Assembly (NCBI RefSeq): GCF_000830005.1
Contig: NZ_CP010407.1
Coordinates: 2,213,001 to 2,277,000 of the forward strand
DNA length: 64,000 nt
Source of the DNA: Streptomyces vietnamensis
Lineage (GTDB): Bacteria; Actinomycetota; Actinomycetes; Streptomycetales; Streptomycetaceae
Direction: 5' to 3'
Shown here: piece after piece, positions 1-8,744 of the stretch
Position numbering within the stretch: the stretch's first letter is position 1
How the letters are laid out: each line of letters opens with the position of its first letter
The notes under the pieces: model-generated
What the model saw: only the letters and a program-made list of their open reading frames with translations
Database searches by the model: none
What the model was told of the DNA's origin: nothing
Position numbers and translations under genes: made by a program

Positions 1-430
<430 letters not shown>

Positions 431-537
431 TCAAGGCCTGTCCGGATTATGAACAGCGCCCAACCAGCGCCACAAGAAAGCCTTTTCGGCCAGATCCGAT
501 GGGGGGACCGTACAGTGGACGGGAGGGGGGATCCGGC

Positions 538-1422
538 ATGCCGAACCGACATGAGGCCGACCGTGTCATCCACGGCTTCCCGCACCGCGCCACGATGCGG
601 GCCTCGCTCACCGCGCTCTACCGCCGCCTCTCCCCCGACGGAGTGCGCCGCTACCCGACCAGCGTGACCGCCGCCGACGTGACTTTCGGCGACGACGAGG
701 ACCTCCACCTCGGCGCCCAGCGGGTGGCCCACGCCCTCGTCCGGCACCTGCAACTGCCCGAGGCGCGCATCGTGGTGAGCTTCCGGCCCATGGAGTACGC
801 GGCGGCCGTCGAGCTCACGGCGGGACCCGAGTACTTCGTCGAGCTCAACGACCGCTTCCGGACCCGCCGCAGGGACATCGGCGCGGCCCTCGCCCACGAG
901 ATCACCCACGTCCTGCTGCACCGGCTCGGCCTCGGCCTCCCCTCCACCGCCGAGAACGAGGTCCTCACCGACGTGGTGACCACCTATCTGGGCGCCGGCT
1001 GGCTGCTGCTCGACGCGTACCGGCGGGACGGCGTCGAGAGCCAGAAGCTCGGCTATCTGACCCCGGAGGAGTTCGGCTGGGTCCTCGCCAAGCGGGCCGA
1101 GGTCTTCGGCGAGGACCCGTCGCCGTGGTTCACCAGCGCGGTGGCGTACGAGGCGTGGGTACGGGGCCGGGCGGAGGCCGCGCGCGAGCGGACCGCGCCG
1201 CCGCTCGCCGGGGCGGGCTGGGCCGAGCGCCGCCGGTACGGATGGGAGCGGCGCCGGGGCCGGGCCTCCGAGGACGCCCCGTACGCCTTCGACGGCGGGG
1301 CCCCGGCGACCGGGGTCTCCTTCCCCTGCCCGGTCTGCCTCCAGCGCCTGCGGATCCCGGCGGGACGGACGCTGCGGGCCCGGTGCGGGGTGTGCGGCTC
1401 GGTCCTGGAGTGCGCCTCCTGA
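538..1422 (+). CDS. HEXXH-type metalloprotease-like protein with C-terminal zinc ribbon
   Basis: A 294-residue soluble protein. HEITH at residues 120-124 is a gluzincin-type HExxH zinc motif, and a Glu about 16 residues later (in NEVLTD) could be the third ligand. The C-terminus (about 264-293) has two CxxC pairs (CPVC and CGVC) like a zinc ribbon. The ATG at 538 follows GGAGGGGGG and is preferred over an upstream in-frame ATG at 499. A possible -10 (TACAGT) lies at 511-516. The ankyrin/HEAT gene starts 45 bp downstream and is probably co-transcribed. No signal peptide is visible, so it would act in the cytoplasm. Substrate is unknown; the metalloprotease call rests on HExxH alone. Confidence 0.72.
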   Translation: MPNRHEADRVIHGFPHRATMRASLTALYRRLSPDGVRRYPTSVTAADVTFGDDEDLHLGAQRVAHALVRHLQLPEARIVVSFRPMEYAAAVELTAGPEYFVELNDRFRTRRRDIGAALAHEITHVLLHRLGLGLPSTAENEVLTDVVTTYLGAGWLLLDAYRRDGVESQKLGYLTPEEFGWVLAKRAEVFGEDPSPWFTSAVAYEAWVRGRAEAARERTAPPLAGAGWAERRRYGWERRRGRASEDAPYAFDGGAPATGVSFPCPVCLQRLRIPAGRTLRARCGVCGSVLECAS

Positions 1423-1467
1423 CGCACGGATTTGCGCCGCGTGCCGACGGCGCGTCAGGGTCGGGGC

Positions 1468-2937
1468 ATGAGCACGTTGTTCGACGCGATCCGGGCCGGG
1501 GACGAGGACGGGGCCGTACGGGTCCTGCGGGACGGGGCCGACCCCGAGGGCACGGAGGACGGGGAGACCGCCCTGTACCGGGCGGCCGTCGGCGACGAGG
1601 CCGGGATCGTACGGGTGCTGCTGGCCGCCGGGGCCGACCCGGGCCGGCTCAGCGGGGAGAACGACAGCGACCTGCCGCTGTGCGGGGCGGCCTGCGGCGG
1701 GCACACCGAGGTGGTGCGGGCGCTGCTCGCGGCGGGCGCGGCGGCCGACCAGGAGGAGGAGTTCGGCTTCACCGCCCTCGCCTGGGCCCTCCGCCTCGGC
1801 TACGCCGACACGGCCCGGGTGCTCCTGGAGCACGGAGCCGACCCGGACCGGCCCGGACCCGACGGGCTCCTCCCGCTCGTCGCCGCCGCCCGGCGCGGCT
1901 CGTCCGCGTGCGTACGGGCGCTCCTCGACCACGGGGCGCAGGCCCGGGAGGCGGCGCTGCGGGAGGCGCGGCGGTGGATCGGCGCCGACATCGCCGCCGA
2001 GCTGCGGCGCGGGCTCGTCGCCGGGAACGAGGGCGGGCAGACGTACGAGGCGGTCGTCCGGCGGATCCGGGAGGACGGCGGGATCACGGTCTGCGTCGAA
2101 CTGCTGCGGGAGAACGGCGCCCCGGGGCGCGGCGACGACCGGGGGACCGGTCACGCGGCGATCGCGACGCTCCTGGAGGCGGTGCTCGGTCTGCGCACCC
2201 CGCACGAGGAGCTCGCGGCGCGGGCGCTGCGCTGCGGCGACCCGGAGCTCGACGACTGGACGACGGCGGTGGCGGAACTGGCGGGCCGGGCCGACGAGGA
2301 GACCTTCGTGGCGGCGGCCGGCTGGTGCGCCTACCGGGATCCGCTGCGCCGGGCCCTCGGCGCGCGGGTGCTCGGCGCGCTGCCCGGCTTCGGCCCGAGC
2401 GCGGTGCCGGTCCTGCGGCGTCTGGCGGCGGAGGCGGTGCCCCCGGCGCGGGAGCCGCTGCTCTCGGCGGTCCTCGCGCTCGGGGAGTGCGGAGACGCGG
2501 CCGCCGTGCCCGAACTGCTCGCGGCCGCCGGGCATCCGGACCCGGTGGTGCGCCGGGCGGCCGCGGCGGCCCTCGCCGGGATCGTGCCGGCCGGGCACGT
2601 CGAGGCGCTCGGGGTGCTGCTCGCGCTGAGCCGGGACGGCGATCCCCGGGTGCGGGACTGGGCGACCCTCGCGCTCGCCGAGCTGCCCGACGACACCCCG
2701 CTCGTACGGGAGGGTCTCGCGGAGCGGCTCGGCGACGCCGATCCGGAGACTGCGGCGGAGGCGGCGCGGGGGCTTGCGATCCGTCAGGATCCGCGCGCCG
2801 TCGACGCGCTGGCGTCGATCCTGGCGGACGGGGAGGCGGACGGCGCGCCGCGCGAGACGGCGCTCGCCGCCCTGGAGCACGTCCGCGACCCGCGGGTCAG
2901 GACCCGCCTGGAGTGGACGACTCCGCGCCGCGGCTGA
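1468..2937 (+). CDS. Ankyrin-repeat plus HEAT-repeat protein
   Basis: A 489-residue repeat protein with no enzymatic motif. Residues 1-180 contain about five ankyrin units (recurring LLAAGADP, ALLAAGA, LLEHGADP, LLDHGAQ). A linker follows. Residues about 290-480 carry helical HEAT-like units rich in paired Ala/Leu/Asp/Pro-Arg (for example HPDPVVRRAAAAAL, DGDPRVRDWATLAL). This is a typical protein-interaction scaffold. The ATG at 1468 is preferred over the in-frame ATG at 1432 because it starts directly with a capping helix (MSTLFDAIRAGD). It follows the HEXXH protein closely, so the two may act together; that is inference. Confidence 0.8.
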   Translation: MSTLFDAIRAGDEDGAVRVLRDGADPEGTEDGETALYRAAVGDEAGIVRVLLAAGADPGRLSGENDSDLPLCGAACGGHTEVVRALLAAGAAADQEEEFGFTALAWALRLGYADTARVLLEHGADPDRPGPDGLLPLVAAARRGSSACVRALLDHGAQAREAALREARRWIGADIAAELRRGLVAGNEGGQTYEAVVRRIREDGGITVCVELLRENGAPGRGDDRGTGHAAIATLLEAVLGLRTPHEELAARALRCGDPELDDWTTAVAELAGRADEETFVAAAGWCAYRDPLRRALGARVLGALPGFGPSAVPVLRRLAAEAVPPAREPLLSAVLALGECGDAAAVPELLAAAGHPDPVVRRAAAAALAGIVPAGHVEALGVLLALSRDGDPRVRDWATLALAELPDDTPLVREGLAERLGDADPETAAEAARGLAIRQDPRAVDALASILADGEADGAPRETALAALEHVRDPRVRTRLEWTTPRRG

Positions 2938-2987
2938 CGCCGTTCCCGGTGGGGTGCCGGCAGGCGTGGTCGATCAGTCGGCACAGG

Positions 2988-3023
2988 GGGACCGGGCCGC
3001 CGAGGGTTCGGCGGCCCGGTCCC
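2988..3023. terminator. Bidirectional terminator hairpin
   Basis: A perfect 16-bp stem (2988-3003 paired with 3008-3023) with a GGGT loop, sitting between two convergent genes (ends at 2937 and 3057). It can serve both directions. Confidence 0.85.
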
Positions 3024-3056
3024 GTTGGGCGGGGTGAGCGTCCGTCAGGCCGCCGC

Positions 3057-4436
3057 TCACACCCCCTCGGTCACCGCCGCGGCCGCGGTCGACGAGGTCG
3101 CCGAGGCCGGGAGTCGCAGGCTCAGCAGGGCGGTGAGGAGGTACGCGCCGAGCACCCAGGGCATCGCGGCCGCGAGGGAGAGGTCGGCGAAGTACGCGGT
3201 GCCGATCGCCGCCGCTCCGAGGGCGCCGCCGAACTGCTGGGCCGTCGAGAAGACCCCGGAGGCGCTGCCCGCGAGTTCGGCCGGGGCGGCCGACAGGACG
3301 ATGTTCACGAGCGGCACGACGAGGAAGCCGAGTCCGGCGCCCGCGATCACGAGGCCGGGGACCAGGGGCCAGGCGCCGGTGTGGGCGGGGGCGGCGCCCT
3401 CCATCGCGTACCAGACCCAGCCGTAGCCGGCGGCCATGAGGACCGCGCCTGCCGTCGGGACGTACCGGCCGAGCCGGACCGCGAGCGGTTCGGCCGCGGG
3501 CGCGGTCAGGAAGCCGCCGACCGAGAAGGCGGCCATGAGCACGCCGGCCTGGGTGGGGGTGTAGCCCTGGCCGCCCTGGAGCCAGATCGCGAAGACGAGG
3601 AAGAAGCCCTGCATGCCGAGGGCGAAGAGCAGCTGGACGGCGAGGCCGTACGAGAAGGCGGGCACCCGGAACGTGCCGGCCGGGAACACCGAGCCGCGCG
3701 CCGCCACGCCCGCCACGGCGAGGACGCCCGCGGCGAGCAGGCCCCAGCCCCACAGCGGCCAGCCCCAGCCGCGGCCCTGCACCAGCGGGAGCACGACGGC
3801 GACGAGACCTGCGGCGAGGACGAGGCTGCCGGGGACCGGGGGCCTGGTGGCGGCCCGCTCACGGGTGGCGGGGACGAGGACGACGGCCGCGATCAGGGTG
3901 AGGAGCGAGACGGGGACGTTGACGAGGAAGACGCTCCGCCAGCCGAGGCCGAAGAGGTCCGCGTCGGTGAGGACGCCGCCGAGCAGCAGTCCGATCGCGG
4001 AGGCGAAGCCGGCCACCGCCCCGTACAGGCCGAAGACCTTGCCGCGCTCCTCGCCCCGGAAGAGGCTGTGGAAGGACCCGAGCACCTGCGGCATGAGGAC
4101 CGCGGCCGCGACGCCCTGCACAGCACGCGCGGCAATCAGCTGGCCGGGGGTCTGCGCGAGGCCGCAGGCGAGGCTCGCCAGGCCGAATCCGGCGGTGCCG
4201 GCGAGGAAGAGCGTCTTGCGACCGTAGCGGTCGCCGAGCCGTCCGGCGACGACGAGGGTGGCGGCGAAGCCGAGCAGATAGGCCGAGACGGTCCACTGGA
4301 GGGTGCTCTCGGAGGCTCCGAGGCCGCGCCCGAGGGAGGGCAGGGCGACGTTGACGATGGTGACGTCGACCAGGTCCATGAGGGCGGCGACCATCATGAC
4401 GACGGCGGCGGCCCAGCGGTGCGGGGTGGGTGACAC
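3057..4436 (-). CDS. MFS drug-efflux transporter (DHA2, EmrB/QacA type)
   Basis: A 459-residue inner-membrane proton antiporter with about 14 hydrophobic segments. The N-terminus has LMDLVDVTIVNVALPSLG, the DHA2 motif at TM1, and GRLGDRYGRKTLF is MFS motif A between TM2 and TM3. The GTG start at 4436 follows GAGGAGG. It is divergent from the marR gene at 4553, and the gap holds two palindromic operators, so it is almost certainly the target of that repressor. Drug specificity cannot be read from sequence. Confidence 0.9.
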   Translation of the reverse strand: MSPTPHRWAAAVVMMVAALMDLVDVTIVNVALPSLGRGLGASESTLQWTVSAYLLGFAATLVVAGRLGDRYGRKTLFLAGTAGFGLASLACGLAQTPGQLIAARAVQGVAAAVLMPQVLGSFHSLFRGEERGKVFGLYGAVAGFASAIGLLLGGVLTDADLFGLGWRSVFLVNVPVSLLTLIAAVVLVPATRERAATRPPVPGSLVLAAGLVAVVLPLVQGRGWGWPLWGWGLLAAGVLAVAGVAARGSVFPAGTFRVPAFSYGLAVQLLFALGMQGFFLVFAIWLQGGQGYTPTQAGVLMAAFSVGGFLTAPAAEPLAVRLGRYVPTAGAVLMAAGYGWVWYAMEGAAPAHTGAWPLVPGLVIAGAGLGFLVVPLVNIVLSAAPAELAGSASGVFSTAQQFGGALGAAAIGTAYFADLSLAAAMPWVLGAYLLTALLSLRLPASATSSTAAAAVTEGV

Positions 4437-4450
4437 GGGGTCCTCCTCGA

Positions 4451-4478
4451 TTTATTTCGTTCGCCCGAACGAAATAAA
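4451..4478. promoter_or_regulatory. Palindromic operator 1, MFS/marR intergenic region
   Basis: A perfect inverted repeat with 13-bp arms and a CC centre (TTTATTTCGTTCG at 4451-4463 with its complement at 4466-4478). It lies just upstream of the MFS ribosome site and shares its core TTTCGTTCG with the second site at 4511, as expected for a MarR dimer site. Confidence 0.85.
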
Positions 4479-4510
4479 AGATGCCAGGAACCCACCTCTG
4501 ATCACAAGTC

Positions 4511-4530
4511 TTTCGTTCGGTCGAACGAAA
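4511..4530. promoter_or_regulatory. Palindromic operator 2, marR promoter side
   Basis: A perfect inverted repeat, TTTCGTTCG-GT-CGAACGAAA, with 9-bp arms, the same core as operator 1. It lies 22 bp upstream of the marR ATG, suiting autoregulation. A TAGGCT -10-like hexamer at 4541-4546 just before ATG 4553 suggests a leaderless or near-leaderless mRNA. Confidence 0.82.
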
Positions 4531-4552
4531 TGAATTTTGCTAGGCTGCCGCC

Positions 4553-5056
4553 ATGAACGAGCAGGGCAGGGAGCGGGGCGGCGAGCAGGACGGCGGACGG
4601 GACCTGGAGCGGGGCGCGGTCATCGCCGCCCTCACCGCCGCCGGCCGGGACTCCAGCGCGGCCTCGGTCGCCTTCCACTCGGCGATCGCGGCCCAGCAGG
4701 ACCTGGGTGCCACCGAGACCAAGACGCTCGACCTGCTCGAACGGCACGGCCCCCTCACCGCCAAGGAGCTGGCCGAGCACTCGGGCCTGGCCCCCGCCTC
4801 CGTCACCGGGCTCGTCGACCGCCTGGAGCGCAAGGGCTTCGTGCGCAGGGTGAAGCACCCGACGGACAAGCGCCGGGTGCTCGTCGAGCCCCGCCCCGAG
4901 AAGCTGGCCGAGCTCGCCCCGCTCTTCGACGACTGGGCGCGCGAGGTGCACGAGCTCTACGAGGAGTTCACGACCGAGGAGCTGGCGACGATCACCCGCT
5001 TCCTGACCGGCGCGACCGACCGTCAGCGCGCCGCCACCAAGCGCCTCACGGAGTAG
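4553..5056 (+). CDS. MarR-family transcriptional repressor
   Basis: A 167-residue dimeric winged-helix DNA-binding protein. The recognition region is at about 55-110, with LAEHSGLAPASVTGLVDRLE as recognition helix and VKHPTDKRRVLV as the wing, the typical MarR signature. It is divergent from the MFS exporter, with two matching palindromes between them. The expected circuit is ligand-relieved repression of the pump and of marR itself. No clear ribosome site precedes the ATG, consistent with leaderless translation. Confidence 0.92.
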   Translation: MNEQGRERGGEQDGGRDLERGAVIAALTAAGRDSSAASVAFHSAIAAQQDLGATETKTLDLLERHGPLTAKELAEHSGLAPASVTGLVDRLERKGFVRRVKHPTDKRRVLVEPRPEKLAELAPLFDDWAREVHELYEEFTTEELATITRFLTGATDRQRAATKRLTE

Positions 5057-5261
5057 CTCCGCGCGGCCGCGTGCCGCAGACCCCTCCCTTTCGGCCCTTC
5101 CGGCTGCTACCTTCCTTGCCGCCAGGTCACCTAACTAACGTTTGATGGAACGGTGGCCTTCCCGCTCGCTCCGCGGGCCCGTCCGCCCACGGCTGTCCCA
5201 CCCGAGTCCGTCAGCCGTACGGCCCTGCCGTACGTCCGTCAGTCCGCAAGGGAGCCCAGCC

Positions 5262-6164
5262 ATGCCCCTGTCCCGACGTGCGCTGCTCACCACCACCGGT
5301 GCCGCCGCCCTGCTCTCGGCCCTGCCCACGCAGGCGCACGCCCGCCCCCGCCCCCTCACCGCCACCGCGATCCGCCGGATCCCGCTCCAGGGCGCGGTCA
5401 ACGTCCGCGATCTCGGCGGGTACGTCACCTACGACGGCGCCCGGGTCCGGCACGGCCTCGCCTACCGGAGCGACCACCTCGCCAAGCTCACCGACGCCGA
5501 CCTCACCACCCTCGCCGGGCTCGGCCTCGGCACGGTGGTCGACCTGCGGATCCCGCTGGAGGTCGGGTACGACGGCGCCGACCGGCTGCCCGCGGGGCCG
5601 GTCCCGGTCGCCCGGCCCATCACCGACCACGGCCTCTTCGGTCAGCTGATGGCCGCGATCGGCTCCCGCGACCCGGTCCGGCAGGAGGAGATGCTCGGCG
5701 ACGGCCGGGCCGCCGCCTTCATGCGCGAGGTCTACCGCACCTTCGTCACCGACCCCGCCAACCGGGCGGCGCTCGCGGCCACCCTGCGGGACCTGGCCGA
5801 TCCCCGCCGGGGGCCGCTGCTCTTCCACTGCACCTCCGGCAAGGACCGCACCGGCTGGACGAGCTGGCTCCTGCTCACCCTGCTCGGGGTGCCCGAGACC
5901 TCCGCCCGCGCGGACTACCTGGCCTCCAACACCTTCCGCGCCGCCTACGACGCGCGGGTGCGGGAGGGCCTGAAGCAGGGCGGGCTCATGCAGAACCCGG
6001 AGCTGATCGTGCCGCTCCAGGAGGTGCGGACCGAGTACCTGGACACCGCCCTCGACCAGGTCCGCACCTCGTACGGGAGCCTCTTCCGTTACGTGTCGGT
6101 CGGCCTCGGCCTGGAGCTGCGCGAGCTCGCGGCGCTCCGCGAACGGCTGGTGGCCGACGCCTGA
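5262..6164 (+). CDS. Secreted tyrosine/lipid-phosphatase-like protein (Y_phosphatase3 type)
   Basis: A 300-residue cysteine-dependent phosphatase. The N-terminus MPLSRRALLTTTGAAALLSA, ending in AHA, resembles a Tat signal peptide (SRRALL), so export is likely. NVRDLGGY at about 47-54 and the P-loop HCTSGKDRTG (CX5R, catalytic Cys and Arg) at about 188-197 match the PtpB-like tyrosine phosphatase family. The ATG at 5262 follows AAGGGAG; longer in-frame starts would put untypical sequence before the signal peptide. The last 76 bp overlap the 3' end of the convergent helicase gene. The physiological substrate (phosphotyrosine or phosphoinositide) is unknown. Confidence 0.88.
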   Translation: MPLSRRALLTTTGAAALLSALPTQAHARPRPLTATAIRRIPLQGAVNVRDLGGYVTYDGARVRHGLAYRSDHLAKLTDADLTTLAGLGLGTVVDLRIPLEVGYDGADRLPAGPVPVARPITDHGLFGQLMAAIGSRDPVRQEEMLGDGRAAAFMREVYRTFVTDPANRAALAATLRDLADPRRGPLLFHCTSGKDRTGWTSWLLLTLLGVPETSARADYLASNTFRAAYDARVREGLKQGGLMQNPELIVPLQEVRTEYLDTALDQVRTSYGSLFRYVSVGLGLELRELAALRERLVADA

Positions 6165-7840
6165 CGCCCGCCCCGGCCGGCACCGGCCGCCGCGCCGCGC
6201 CCGGCGCCCGCGCCGGAACCCCGGCCGGTGCCGGAGCCGCGCCCCGAACCGGCCGTCCCGCGCCCGGAGCCGCCCGCGGCGCCGGAGCCCCGGCCCGTGC
6301 CCGTCGCGGTGCCGGAGGTCCGGCTTCCGGCGGGGGTGGCGGACCCGCGGCCGGTGGACGTGCCGGGGGTGCGGCCCGAGGCCGGTGCGGCCGTGCCCGT
6401 ACCACCGCTTCCGGAGGCGGACGGACGGCGACGGCGGCGGCCGCCCGTGCCCGCGCCACCGGCTCCCGCCGGCTTGCGCGCCGGGGTCGGCTGCGGGACC
6501 TCGATGACGACGGGGACGCCCGAGGGCTCCCGGGCGCCGGTGAGCTCGGCGAGCTCCTCGTCGCTGGACTTGACCTGCGCCGTACGGGGGCTGATGCCCG
6601 CGTTCGACATCAGCCGGCCCATGTCCCGCTTCTGCTCCGGCAGGACCAGCGTGAAGACGCTGCCGGACTCGCCGGCGCGGGCCGTGCGGCCGCCGCGGTG
6701 CAGATAGTCCTTGTGGTCCATCGGCGGGTCGACGTTCACGACCATGTCGAGGTCGTCGACGTGGATGCCGCGGGCCGCCACGTTCGTCGCGACGAGCGTG
6801 GTGACCTGGCCGGTCTTGAACTGGTCCAGGGTCCGGTTGCGCTGCGGCTGCGAGCGGCCGCCGTGCAGCCCGGAGGCCCGCACGCCGTTGGCGAGGAGCC
6901 GCTTGACCAGCCGGTCCACGGACCGCTTGGTGTCCATGAAGAGGATCGTCCGGCCTTCGCGGGCCGCGATCCGCAGCGTGACGGCCTTCTTGTCGGTCTC
7001 GTCGAGCACGTAGAGCAGGTGGTGCTCCATCGTGGTCACCGCACCGGCCGACGGGTCGACCGAGTGCACGACCGGGTCGTCCAGGAACATCTTGACCAGC
7101 TTGTCGATGTTCCGGTCGAGGGTCGCGGAGAACAGCAGCCGCTGCCCGCCCGGCTCGACCTGCTTGAGCAGCTTCGTGACCTGCGGCAGGAAGCCCATGT
7201 CGGCCATCTGGTCGGCCTCGTCGAGGACCGTGACGGCGACCTGGTCGAGACGGCAGTCGCCCCGCTCGATGAGGTCGTGGAGCCGGCCCGGCGTGGCGAT
7301 GAGGACCTCGGCGCCGCGCCGCAGGGACGAGGACTGCCGGGTGATCGACATGCCGCCGACGACCGTGGTGATCCGCAGCCGCAGCGCGCCGGCGTACGGG
7401 GTGAGGGCGTCCGTCACCTGCTGGGCGAGCTCACGGGTCGGCACCAGGACGAGTGCGAGCGGCGCGGTCGGCTCGGCGCGGCGGCCTGCGGTGCGGGCCA
7501 GGAGCGCCAGCCCGAAGGCGAGGGTCTTGCCGGAGCCGGTACGCCCCCGGCCGAGGACGTCGCGCCCGGCGATCGAGTTCGGCAGGGTCGCGGCCTGGAT
7601 CGGGAAGGGCTCGGTCACACCCTGCTCGGTGAGCGTCCGCAGCAGCGCGGCCGGCATGTCCAGGTCCTCGAAGGAGGCCACGGGCGGCAGCGCGGGCGTC
7701 ACCGTCTCCGGCGGAGTGAACTCCTGCGGCGGCGGGGGCGCGGCGGGACGACGGCCGCCGCGGGGGCCCTTCGGCTGGGACGTGGACTTCGCCTGGGCGG
7801 TGCGGGGGCCGCGCTTGTGGGGGCGTTCGGAGCGGGTCAT
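6089..7840 (-). CDS. DEAD-box ATP-dependent RNA helicase
   Basis: A 583-residue helicase that unwinds RNA duplexes. All core motifs are visible: PFPIQ Q-motif (78-82), GRGRTGSGKT (98-106), PTRELA, DEAD (207-210), SAT (238-240), and HRGGRTAR (381-388). Residues 1-50 are basic and proline-rich. From about 470 to the end the protein is a Gly/Ser/Thr/Arg low-complexity tail, probably an RNA-binding extension. The start is ATG 7840. The coding tail overlaps the convergent phosphatase by 76 bp. Upstream lies an unusual hairpin and tandem repeat array (7867-8020), so leader-based control is possible. Confidence 0.93.
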   Translation of the reverse strand: MTRSERPHKRGPRTAQAKSTSQPKGPRGGRRPAAPPPPQEFTPPETVTPALPPVASFEDLDMPAALLRTLTEQGVTEPFPIQAATLPNSIAGRDVLGRGRTGSGKTLAFGLALLARTAGRRAEPTAPLALVLVPTRELAQQVTDALTPYAGALRLRITTVVGGMSITRQSSSLRRGAEVLIATPGRLHDLIERGDCRLDQVAVTVLDEADQMADMGFLPQVTKLLKQVEPGGQRLLFSATLDRNIDKLVKMFLDDPVVHSVDPSAGAVTTMEHHLLYVLDETDKKAVTLRIAAREGRTILFMDTKRSVDRLVKRLLANGVRASGLHGGRSQPQRNRTLDQFKTGQVTTLVATNVAARGIHVDDLDMVVNVDPPMDHKDYLHRGGRTARAGESGSVFTLVLPEQKRDMGRLMSNAGISPRTAQVKSSDEELAELTGAREPSGVPVVIEVPQPTPARKPAGAGGAGTGGRRRRRPSASGSGGTGTAAPASGRTPGTSTGRGSATPAGSRTSGTATGTGRGSGAAGGSGRGTAGSGRGSGTGRGSGAGAGRGAAAGAGRGGRQASATSRSRSAASSRSSRPRPTDT

Positions 7841-7866
7841 TCGTGCCTTCCTGGCCGGTGCGCGGC

Positions 7867-7907
7867 ACAGCCGGGGCCCGCACCTGCGCGATGCGGGCCC
7901 CGGCTGT
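7867..7907. terminator. Strong hairpin between tetR and helicase gene
   Basis: A perfect 16-bp inverted repeat (7867-7882 with 7892-7907; arm starts ACAGCCGGGGCC) and a 9-nt loop. It lies downstream of the tetR gene and upstream of the helicase start, both on the minus strand. It could terminate tetR or structure the helicase leader. Its right arm overlaps the first unit of the tandem repeat. Confidence 0.7.
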
Positions 7908-8020
7908 CTCTACCCGGAACACGAGATACGGGCCCCGGCTGTCTCTCCCGGAGCACGCGATGCGACCCCGGCTGTCTCTCCCGGGACTCGCGATACAGGT
8001 CCCGGATGTCTACCGGAACA
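7890..8020. repeat. Four degenerate tandem repeats of 33-35 bp
   Basis: Units begin at 7890 (35 bp), 7925 (34 bp), 7959 (33 bp) and 7992 (about 29 bp). Each opens GATGCG or GATACG-like, followed by a CCCCGGCTGTCTC core and a CCCGG block. Divergence grows towards 8020. There are no unique spacers, so this is not CRISPR. Confidence 0.85.
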
Positions 8021-8030
8021 ATAGTGCGCC

Positions 8031-8705
8031 TCAGGACCTTCCCGCCCCGACCCCCCGCTCCCCGGACTCCCCGGGCGCCCCGGGACCGCGTACGGCGATG
8101 CCGTCCAGGACCATGGACAGGTACTGGCGGGCGATCTCCTCCGGGCTGTGCTGTCCGCCCGGCCGGTACCAGGACGCGGCGACCCAGACGGTGTCGCGCA
8201 CGAAGCGGTAGGTGAGGCGGACGTCGAGGTCGGCGCGGAAGACCCCGGCGGCGACGCCGCGCTCCAGGGTCCCGAGCCAGGCCTTCTCGAACTTGCGCTG
8301 CGAGTCGACGAGGTAGCCGAAGCGGGGCTGGTCGACGAGGTGCTGCGACTCCTTCTGGTAGATGGCGACGGCGGCGCGGTGCCGGTCGATCTCCCGGAAG
8401 GACTCGGTGACGAGGGCCTCGATGGTCTCGCGGGGGCCGAGGTCGGCGTCGAGGACGGCGTCGTACCCCTCCCACAGCTCGTTCAGGAAGGTGGAGAGGA
8501 TCTCGTCGAGCATCGACTCCTTGGAGTCGAAGTGGTAGTAGAGGCTGCCGGCGAGCATCCCGGCGGCGTCCGCGATCTTGCGGACGGTGGTGGCGTTGTA
8601 CCCCTGGGCGGCGAAGACCTCGGCCGCCGTGTCGAGGAGTTCACGGCGCCGCTCGGGCCCCCCGCTCGCCTGGGTGGTCTTCTTCTTGCTTGCAGTGTTC
8701 GGCAC
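8031..8705 (-). CDS. TetR-family transcriptional regulator
   Basis: 224 residues. The N-terminal HTH is at about 20-65 (TAAEVFAAQGYNATTVRKIADAAGMLAGSLYYHFDSKESM split over the usual three helices). The C-terminal ligand domain has the KstR2/FadR-like pattern ESQHLVD and SWYRPGG, a hint of an acyl-CoA type ligand (inference only). The GTG start at 8705 lacks a strong ribosome site. The tail after about 205 is Gly/Pro-rich. Neighbours are the helicase (downstream) and a VOC protein (upstream); neither is an obvious target. Confidence 0.88.
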   Translation of the reverse strand: MPNTASKKKTTQASGGPERRRELLDTAAEVFAAQGYNATTVRKIADAAGMLAGSLYYHFDSKESMLDEILSTFLNELWEGYDAVLDADLGPRETIEALVTESFREIDRHRAAVAIYQKESQHLVDQPRFGYLVDSQRKFEKAWLGTLERGVAAGVFRADLDVRLTYRFVRDTVWVAASWYRPGGQHSPEEIARQYLSMVLDGIAVRGPGAPGESGERGVGAGRS

Positions 8706-8744
8706 GTGCCCATTCTGGTCCCCCGCGCGGCGGCCCGGTCGGGG

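Noticed and set aside
7890..8020. Possible CRISPR array (regular repeats)
   Set aside because: Units abut directly with no unique spacers, only four copies, decaying similarity, and no cas genes. The same reasoning rejects the 26-bp array at 51065.
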